In this document: piece by piece, positions 32,751 to 37,804 of the stretch
Position numbering within the stretch: position 1 is the stretch's first letter
Layout: every line of letters begins with the position of its first letter
From: Acetatifactor muris
Lineage (GTDB): Bacteria; Bacillota; Clostridia; Lachnospirales; Lachnospiraceae
NCBI GenBank assembly: GCA_023663635.1
Contig: JAMPHD010000027.1
Span: 1-37,804, forward strand
Length of the DNA: 37,804 bases
Reading direction: 5' to 3'
Notes under the pieces: generated by a model
The model's input: the letters and a program-made list of their open reading frames with translations, nothing else
The model's database searches: none
Told to the model about the DNA's origin: nothing
Made by a program: the position numbers and the translations under genes

Positions 32751-35015
32751 CACTCTCAGGGAGACCATCCGCATCCGTTTCCCGTTCATCACATAAGTAT
32801 TCATATGATAGGAATCCACCCACAACACTTCACCGCTCTTGGACACGATACGGTAACGGGAGAACTCTACCCCGCGATTGTAAAAATGCTCGATGATATA
32901 CTCTCTGTCCTCCTCGTACACCAGATTGAGGAACAGCCCCTCCGTGGCCTCTATCAATTCCTCAAACGTATAGCCCACACTGGTCAGCGCGAAACCCGAT
33001 ATACAGTAGATCGGATATCCCTGCTCCTCCAAAACGCCATAGATCCCCACGGCTCCGTTTTTGTTCAACACCTCAATGCAGGCTCTCTGATTTTCCGCGG
33101 AAAGCTCCGTATTCCCGTCACAGAAATACAATTCCTCGTAATATTTCGCGGGCTCCACCTTGGCGATCTTCTGCGGCAAAGCCGTTTCCATGGCGGGAAC
33201 CGCCTGTTTGGCCGGTCTGCGCGCCCGATTGCCGCCGCCCAGCCAATGCTCCATGATGCCGATGAGCTTGGGCAGCTCGATGGGTTTCGCCACATGCTGA
33301 TTCATCCCCATCTTCTTCGCCATGGCAATATCCTCCGCAAAGGCGTTGGCCGTCATGGCAATGATGGGCACGGTCCCCGCGTCCTGTCTGTCCAGAGCGC
33401 GGATCGCCGCAGTCGCCTCATAGCCGTTCATGACAGGCATCTGCACATCCATCAGGATCATGTCATAATATCCGAACTCCGACTGCTCCACCTTGTCCAG
33501 AGCCTCCTTACCGTCCACGGCGACCTCCACGCTCACGCCCGTCATCTTCAGAATCTCCGTGGCGATCTCCCTGTTGAGTTCATTGTCCTCCACCAACAAC
33601 ACACGCTTGCCCGGGAAATTTTTCTCCCCTAGGATCTCCATCGAGTCGTCCTGTACTTCCTGCCCTTTCCCGCTCAAAATATTTCTGAAGGCCGTGACCA
33701 GACGGGATTTGAACAGCGGCTTGCTCACAAAGCCGTCCGCCCCCGCAAGTCTGGCCTCCGCCTCCACCTCGGTCCAGTCATAGGCGGCCAGGATCAGGAT
33801 CGTGTCGTCATAGTTCTCAACGTCACGGATGGCACGAATGGTCTCAATGCCGTCCGGATGAGGCATCTTGCGGTCGATCAGACAGATATTGTAACCCGCT
33901 CCGCTCTCATGAGCCTTCCGCAGTCTCTCCAAGGCGGCCTCCCCGCCTGTCACATAGTCACATTTCATGCCCAGTTTCTCAAGCGCCGCGCAGACGCTCT
34001 CACAGACCTCCTGCTCATCGTCCGTCACCAGGACGGAGAGACCCGCAAACTCCTCGGATACGGCCTCCACCTTATCCTGCAGTTTCAGCTTGAAAGTCAC
34101 CGTGAATTTGCTGCCCCTGTCGAGCTCGCTCTCCACCTGAATATCTCCGTCCATCATGGAGATGATATTCTTGGTAATGACCATGCCCAGACCGCTGCCC
34201 TGTATGTGATGAACCCGCTGGTCCTCCGCCCTCTCAAAGGGTTGGAAGAGACGTTCCACGATCTCTTTGTCCATTCCGTATCCGTTGTCCTCGCACACAA
34301 ACTTATAATGCCCGATGCGATCATTGCTGTCAGGCAGCTCGGACATCCGCACTTCGATCCGTCCCCCGTCCGGCGTATATTTCAGCGCGTTGCCCACCAG
34401 ATTCATAAAGACCTGCTGTATGCGCAGACTGTCACCCACCACGTCCTCATGGGTCAGACGGTTGACCTCCACATTCAGCTCATGCCCGTGATCCTTGACC
34501 GTGGAATCCACCATATTGATCAGATTGTCCATCAGATCCGGCAGATTAAACTTCTCCTCCGCCAGATCCAGTTTGCCGGACTCGATCTTGGAAAAATCCA
34601 AGATATCGTTGATCAGCGACAGCAGATGCTTGCCCGCCCCGGAGATCTTGCCCAGACATTCCGTCACTTTCTCCGCATCCTCCGGGTGGGTCCCCGCGAT
34701 GGCAGTCATGCCGATGATCCCGTTTAGGGGCGTGCGGATATCATGGCTCATGTTGGCCAGAAAATTGGACTTGGCCGCATTGGCCGCGTCCGCTCTCTCC
34801 ACCTCCACGAGCAGCAGCTCCTTCTGCCGCTCCATGATCTCCTTCTGCCGCCTTCTGTAGATCAGCCAAATGCCCGGCTGTATCGCAGCCGCCACGATGC
34901 AGATCACACCGAGTACCCTGCCCGCAGTCTCAGGCAACAGCAGATAGGCCGCCAACAGCGCGACCGCGACAGCGGCGGTGATTATGTATATACCAAGGTT
35001 TTGTTTGTGTTTCAC
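32730..35015 (-). CDS. Hybrid sensor histidine kinase with two receivers and a C-terminal PAS (761 aa)
   Basis: Two close membrane helices (about 9-27 and 33-52) leave almost no outside domain. A short coiled coil leads to the HisKA domain with phospho-acceptor His91 in SHDIRTPLNG, then an ATPase domain (N box MNLVGNALKYTP at about 204-215, G boxes DNGYGM and GSGLGM). Receiver 1 (about 326-445) has Asp381 in LIDRKMP and Lys432. Receiver 2 (about 470-590) has Asp523 in LMDVQMP and Lys577. A PAS-like fold occupies about 640-755. There is no HPt or DNA-binding output domain, so the phosphate must pass to another protein or the receivers act internally. The start is a GTG at 35015, 7 nt after GGAGG. 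It begins 42 bp after the toxin gene. Confidence 0.93.
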   Translation of the reverse strand: MKHKQNLGIYIITAAVAVALLAAYLLLPETAGRVLGVICIVAAAIQPGIWLIYRRRQKEIMERQKELLLVEVERADAANAAKSNFLANMSHDIRTPLNGIIGMTAIAGTHPEDAEKVTECLGKISGAGKHLLSLINDILDFSKIESGKLDLAEEKFNLPDLMDNLINMVDSTVKDHGHELNVEVNRLTHEDVVGDSLRIQQVFMNLVGNALKYTPDGGRIEVRMSELPDSNDRIGHYKFVCEDNGYGMDKEIVERLFQPFERAEDQRVHHIQGSGLGMVITKNIISMMDGDIQVESELDRGSKFTVTFKLKLQDKVEAVSEEFAGLSVLVTDDEQEVCESVCAALEKLGMKCDYVTGGEAALERLRKAHESGAGYNICLIDRKMPHPDGIETIRAIRDVENYDDTILILAAYDWTEVEAEARLAGADGFVSKPLFKSRLVTAFRNILSGKGQEVQDDSMEILGEKNFPGKRVLLVEDNELNREIATEILKMTGVSVEVAVDGKEALDKVEQSEFGYYDMILMDVQMPVMNGYEATAAIRALDRQDAGTVPIIAMTANAFAEDIAMAKKMGMNQHVAKPIELPKLIGIMEHWLGGGNRARRPAKQAVPAMETALPQKIAKVEPAKYYEELYFCDGNTELSAENQRACIEVLNKNGAVGIYGVLEEQGYPIYCISGFALTSVGYTFEELIEATEGLFLNLVYEEDREYIIEHFYNRGVEFSRYRIVSKSGEVLWVDSYHMNTYVMNGKRMRMVSLRVEKNGQR

Positions 35016-35057
35016 GTCGTCACCTCCATACCGATCTGCAAAAGCTACCTTCAAAGG

Positions 35058-35372
35058 CTATCTCGTTGCATTTTCATAATCTTGCAAATCATGATAAACT
35101 CCGACAACATATACGCAGGTATCAACAATCTTATATAGCATAAAATACTGATGCCGTTTTAAATGAATTGTCCTATATTCCAATTCCCTCAATTTCGGGT
35201 CATCACACAATTTAAAACTGCCTGCCGTATAAGAGAGTTTCCTAACGGTTTCCCGCATATCCTGCTCAACGTTATAAGCGGCTTGGGTATTTCTCAGTTC
35301 ATAAATCATATAATCTAAAATTTTCCCAATCTGTATTTCCGCCGTGTCAGTCAGCACAACATTAAAATCCAT
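35058..35372 (-). CDS. ParE/RelE superfamily toxin (104 aa)
   Basis: Likely toxin of a type II module. The start FNVVLTDTAEIQIGKILDYMIYEL, the following NTQAAYNVEQDMRETVRKL helix, and the strands RTIHLKRHQYFMLYKI and VYVVGVYHDLQDYE fit the ParE/RelE fold, including a late basic strand and final aromatic-rich strand. ParE members poison gyrase while RelE members cut mRNA; the target here is not decided by sequence. The ATG overlaps the antitoxin end by 11 nt, with GGAG 7 nt upstream inside the antitoxin gene. The two are therefore translationally linked. Confidence 0.85.
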   Translation of the reverse strand: MDFNVVLTDTAEIQIGKILDYMIYELRNTQAAYNVEQDMRETVRKLSYTAGSFKLCDDPKLRELEYRTIHLKRHQYFMLYKIVDTCVYVVGVYHDLQDYENATR

Positions 35373-35622
35373 ATCTTTGCTCCATGCCGGCCATCACCTC
35401 TTCAGCATTTTTGTATCGGCCGTCAAAAATCTCCTTTTCTGCAATTTCAACATCATCTCGAAAATCTTCTCTCGACATGGGTTTAAGCAGCCTGCCGACT
35501 GCCACATCGACATTTTCATTCTCCCGCTGTTGAAATATTTTCCGAATCAATTCTTGGATTTTTATGAGGTCAGGTTCCGATAATGTTTCTATCATGGAAA
35601 TTGTCTGCTCTAGTGTACTCAT
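35362..35622 (-). CDS. Cognate antitoxin of the ParE/RelE pair (86 aa)
   Basis: Small acidic protein upstream of the toxin. The first helix pair (TLEQTISMIETLSEPDLIKIQELIRKIF) could dimerise or bind DNA, though I do not see a clear ribbon-helix-helix motif. The C-terminal half (SREDFRDDVEIAEKEIFDGRYKNAEEVM) matches the toxin-wrapping tail seen in many clostridial antitoxins of this kind. The start at 35622 has GGAGG 6 nt upstream. Two dyad sequences in the promoter region are candidate autoregulation sites. Confidence 0.8.
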   Translation of the reverse strand: MSTLEQTISMIETLSEPDLIKIQELIRKIFQQRENENVDVAVGRLLKPMSREDFRDDVEIAEKEIFDGRYKNAEEVMAGMEQRYGF

Positions 35623-35653
35623 TTTGATCCTCCACAGATGAACGCTAAAAGCC

Positions 35654-35669
35654 ATAGTGAATATTCTAT
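35654..35669 (-). promoter_or_regulatory. Candidate downstream operator of the toxin-antitoxin operon
   Basis: ATAGTGAATATTCTAT (plus strand) has a GAATATTC core palindrome and lies just after the predicted transcription start. Its AGTGAATATTC segment recurs in the 18-bp palindrome at 35775. Confidence 0.45.
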
Positions 35670-35676
35670 CCTGTTT

Positions 35677-35699
35677 ATTATAACAGTTTGTCCGACAAA
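35677..35699 (-). promoter_or_regulatory. Toxin-antitoxin promoter with a TTTGTC dyad
   Basis: The minus strand shows an extended -10 TGTTATAAT, with TATAAT at 35677-35682. Directly upstream is the dyad TTTGTC-G-GACAAA (35687-35699), which lies in the spacer and would make a good repressor site. Confidence 0.6.
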
Positions 35700-35774
35700 T
35701 ATAAATCTTTTTAACGAATTTTTTCTCATTTTAAACGATATGCTTTCCTATCACCGCGACCTGAAACGGAAATG

Positions 35775-35792
35775 CAAGTGAATATTCACTTG
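35775..35792. repeat. 18-bp perfect palindrome
   Basis: CAAGTGAATATTCACTTG has 9-bp arms and no loop. It lies between the tRNA-Leu terminator and the toxin-antitoxin promoter and shares AGTGAATATTC with the site at 35657. Confidence 0.7.
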
Positions 35793-35803
35793 TCTGCCCT
35801 TAT

Positions 35804-35838
35804 AAAAAATACGCTCCCGATATGCCGGGAGCGTATTT
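35804..35838 (-). terminator. Terminator after tRNA-Leu
   Basis: A perfect 13-bp stem (AAATACGCTCCCG with CGGGAGCGTATTT, 6-nt loop) followed on the minus strand by TTTATAA. It ends tRNA-Leu transcription before the toxin-antitoxin genes. Confidence 0.88.
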
Positions 35839-35849
35839 ACGCCGTTTGA

Positions 35850-35931
35850 TGCGCCCGACAGGAATCGAACCTGCACTTCTCTCAAAATTGGAACCTAAAT
35901 CCAACGCGTCTGCCAGTTCCGCCACGAGCGC
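35850..35931 (-). tRNA. tRNA-Leu (anticodon UAG)
   Basis: The minus strand folds as a class II tRNA: acceptor GCGCTCG with CGGGCGC, anticodon stem TTGGA/TCCAA with loop TTTAGGT, a long variable arm, and GGTTCGATTCC in the T arm. The discriminator base is A. The 3' CCA is not encoded (TCA follows). Confidence 0.95.
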
Positions 35932-35997
35932 ATATTCAATTTTATTATGCGTGTCAGCCTCTCACATTATAGCCAATCCTATTTTGTCCTGTCAAGC

Positions 35998-36014
35998 CCG
36001 GACGCACCGTCCGG
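35998..36014 (-). terminator. Possible terminator hairpin after the MATE gene
   Basis: CCGGACG-CAC-CGTCCGG forms a perfect 7-bp stem 34 bp after the MATE stop codon, but the minus strand continues GCTTGACAG without a T-run, so its efficiency is doubtful. Transcription may run on into tRNA-Leu. Confidence 0.35.
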
Positions 36015-36047
36015 CACCACATGTCTGAATCCACAGGACGCGCTCTC

Positions 36048-37436
36048 CTACACTGCTCCGCCGGCCGTGCGCTCTCCGATATGTCGGATGATCTTTCGGT
36101 AGATCCTGACCAGAAAGACTGCGCTCAGTCCCACGCTGCACAACTCCGCAATGGGAAATGCCCACCAGATCAGGTTCACATCCCCGCTCAGGGACAGGAG
36201 TTTCGCCACGGGCAGCAACACGCACAACTGTCTCGCCACGGAGACGATCATGCTGTAGACACCGTTTCCCAAGGCCTGAAACACACTTCCCGCCACGACA
36301 CAGAAACCCGCAAACACAAAACTCAGACAGATCGTGCGCATCGCGGGCACACCGATGACGAGCAGTTCATCCGTAGCGTTGAAGAGGGAGATGAGTTGTC
36401 CCGGGAACAGCTCCATGACCACCAGACCCACCAACATGATGCCCACACCGAACATCACACTGCTGCGGATGGTGTTGATGACTCTGTCCTTTCTGCCCGC
36501 GCCGTAATTGTAGGCGATGATGGGCACCATGCCGTTGTTCAGGCCGAACACAGGCATGAACACGAAACTCTGCAGTTTGAAATACACACCGAACACGGTC
36601 TGCGCCGCGCCAAAGGCCTCCAGGATCAGATTCATGCCATAGGTCATCACCGATCCCACGGACTGCACCACGATGGAGGGCGCCCCCACCTTGTAGATTT
36701 GTCCGATCAGCGCAAAATCCGGTCTGAATCCCTTAAAGGAAAGCTTGAGCTCCCGGTTGAACTTCAGATTAAAGATGATCGCCAGTATCGCCGCCACGAT
36801 CTGTCCCGTGACCGTGGCAAGCGCCGCTCCCGCCACGCCCATCTCGGGAAGTCCGAACATTCCGAAGATCAGTATGGGATCCAGGATCAGATTAATGACC
36901 GCTCCCACACCCTGCGTGATCATGGTGTGGAAAGTCTTGCCCGTGGCCTGCAGCAGTCTCTCAAAGGTGGTCTGCATAAAGATGCCGATGCTCATGCAGC
37001 AGCAGATGGTGAGATAGGTCACGCCGTACTCACGCACCTGCGCGATATCCGTCTGGCTCGCAAAAAAGGGGGCGCTCACAAACAGTCCCACCAGAACGAA
37101 CAGCACAAAGCTCACCGCGGCGAGGAAAATGCCGTTCACCGCGATCACATTGGCTTTCTCAAAATTTTTCTCTCCCAGGGTCTTGGACAGGAAGGCGTTG
37201 ATTCCCACCGCCGTGCCCACAGCCACCGCGATCATCAGGCTCTGCACGGGGAAGGCCAGCGATACGGCCCGCAGCGCGTATTCATTGATCTGCGACACGA
37301 AAATGCTGTCCACGATATTGTAGAGCGCCTGCACCAACATGGAGATCATCATGGGCAGGGACATGGTGATCAAAAGTCTGTTGACGGGCATCACGCCCAT
37401 TTTATTCTCCTGTGCCGTTTGATTCTCTTGTACCAT
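36048..37436 (-). CDS. MATE family multidrug efflux transporter (462 aa)
   Basis: Cation-coupled drug or metabolite exporter. Twelve membrane helices are visible in two halves. The family patterns occur at the start (LLITMSLPMMISMLVQALYNIVDSIFVSQI), in the first half (AVGTAVGINAFLSKTLGE), and in the second half (GLNNGMVPIIAYNYGAGRKDRV). The best-matching group is the DinF/NorM-like subfamily common in Clostridia. Its substrate cannot be read from sequence. GAGG lies 8 nt before the ATG. A tRNA terminator lies just upstream and no separate promoter is evident, so it may rely on read-through. Confidence 0.94.
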   Translation of the reverse strand: MVQENQTAQENKMGVMPVNRLLITMSLPMMISMLVQALYNIVDSIFVSQINEYALRAVSLAFPVQSLMIAVAVGTAVGINAFLSKTLGEKNFEKANVIAVNGIFLAAVSFVLFVLVGLFVSAPFFASQTDIAQVREYGVTYLTICCCMSIGIFMQTTFERLLQATGKTFHTMITQGVGAVINLILDPILIFGMFGLPEMGVAGAALATVTGQIVAAILAIIFNLKFNRELKLSFKGFRPDFALIGQIYKVGAPSIVVQSVGSVMTYGMNLILEAFGAAQTVFGVYFKLQSFVFMPVFGLNNGMVPIIAYNYGAGRKDRVINTIRSSVMFGVGIMLVGLVVMELFPGQLISLFNATDELLVIGVPAMRTICLSFVFAGFCVVAGSVFQALGNGVYSMIVSVARQLCVLLPVAKLLSLSGDVNLIWWAFPIAELCSVGLSAVFLVRIYRKIIRHIGERTAGGAV

Positions 37437-37463
37437 CTTTTCATCCTCTTTCGATTTTTGACA

Positions 37464-37493
37464 TAAAAAAAGTATCTTCTCTCGAAGGATACT
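37464..37493 (-). terminator. Terminator of the tRNA-His/Gln/Lys cluster
   Basis: AGTATC-C-TTC, loop GAGA, then GAA-GATACT on the minus strand, followed by seven T. It lies between tRNA-Lys and the MATE start codon. Confidence 0.85.
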
Positions 37494-37502
37494 GCCTTAA
37501 AA

Positions 37503-37575
37503 TGAAGCACGGGGGATTCGAACCCCCGACAACCTGATTAAAAGTCAGGTGCTCTACCGACTGAGCTAGTGCTCC
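37503..37575 (-). tRNA. tRNA-Lys (anticodon UUU)
   Basis: Acceptor GGAGCAC with GTGCTTC (one G-U pair), anticodon stem CCTGA/TCAGG with loop CTTTTAA, T arm GGGGGTTCGAATCCCCC. CCA is not encoded. Confidence 0.95.
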
Positions 37576-37614
37576 GGACATATTGAACCAAGCGTACCGG
37601 CCGCTCGGAACCAG

Positions 37615-37686
37615 CAGGGCTAGCTGGATTCGAACCAGCGAATGCAGCAGTCAAAGTGCTGTGCCTTACCGCTTGGCGATAGCCCT
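37615..37686 (-). tRNA. tRNA-Gln (anticodon UUG)
   Basis: Acceptor AGGGCTA with TAGCCCT, U8, anticodon stem CAGCA/TGCTG with loop CTTTGAC, T arm GCTGGTTCGAATCCAGC, discriminator G. The first pair is A-U where the Bacillus homologue, as I recall it, has U-A. Confidence 0.93.
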
Positions 37687-37722
37687 ATAATGATGCACAA
37701 AACTGCGACATACCACTGAGAG

Positions 37723-37797
37723 GGTGGATAAAGGGATTCGAACCCTTGGCCTCCAGAGCCACAATCTGGCGCGCTAACCAACTGCGCTATACCCACC
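37723..37797 (-). tRNA. tRNA-His (anticodon GUG)
   Basis: Acceptor GTGGGTA with TATCCAC plus the encoded G-1 opposite C73, the identity mark of tRNA-His. Anticodon stem CCAGA/TCTGG with loop TTGTGGC; T arm AAGGGTTCGAATCCCTT. It is the first of three clustered tRNAs on this strand and lies at the window edge. Confidence 0.95.
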
Positions 37798-37804
37798 ATA
37801 TAAA

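Noticed and set aside
36021..37466. 481-residue plus-strand frame over the MATE gene
   Set aside because: His/Gln/Asp-rich antisense of a membrane protein, a typical shadow pattern.

Overview
The window looks like the chromosome of a Gram-positive, probably spore-forming member of the Clostridia, most likely Lachnospiraceae-like. It is GC-rich except in short AT-rich gaps. The evidence is gene content and order: RNase Y, RecA/RecX, RemA (DUF370), a SpoIIM-like protein beside a NudF-type Nudix hydrolase, BlaI/BlaR1, YicC, a class Ic aspartate aminotransferase, and the block pyrH-frr-uppS-cdsA-dxr-rseP. Taxonomy is inferred from these families; no 16S gene is present.

Layout, left to right. 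(1) 1-3785: a two-gene operon of unrecognised conserved-looking proteins ending in a strong terminator, then a BlaI repressor/BlaR1-like protease pair with a clear BlaI operator. (2) 3786-13139: a long leftward unit that starts with an extracytoplasmic polysaccharide deacetylase and a bactofilin with a very long repetitive linker. It continues through pyrH, frr, uppS, cdsA, dxr and rseP, and ends with a cytosolic Ser/Thr kinase fused to a degenerate PP2C-like domain. (3) 13164-17079: rightward DAHP synthase, then leftward SpoIIM-like protein, Nudix hydrolase and aminotransferase. (4) 17080-19140: a 168-bp imperfect palindrome with a partial direct repeat, then RNase Y. (5) 19193-21074: recA-recX under a sigma-A promoter with two LexA boxes. 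(6) 21328-26828: a tightly overlapping operon yicC-remA-gmk-rpoZ-rimO-pgsA-cinA from one strong promoter. (7) 26872-29009: mgtE and an IMPACT-family gene, divergent from a class A penicillin-binding protein (29143-31848). (8) 31892-32695: two small unknown genes with back-to-back promoters. (9) 32730-35700: a ParE-type toxin-antitoxin pair directly upstream of a hybrid histidine kinase. (10) 35804-37804: tRNA-Leu, a MATE transporter, and a tRNA-His/Gln/Lys cluster.

Most genes are core housekeeping: lipid carrier, phospholipid and isoprenoid synthesis, translation recycling, nucleotide kinases, RNA decay and DNA repair. The more unusual material is the pseudophosphatase-kinase fusion, a BlaR1 relative with no beta-lactam sensor, the palindromic intergenic element, and a recurring pattern of short degenerate tandem repeats placed at gene ends, often across stop codons or start regions. 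I did not see a CRISPR array, prophage, transposase or complete defence island.
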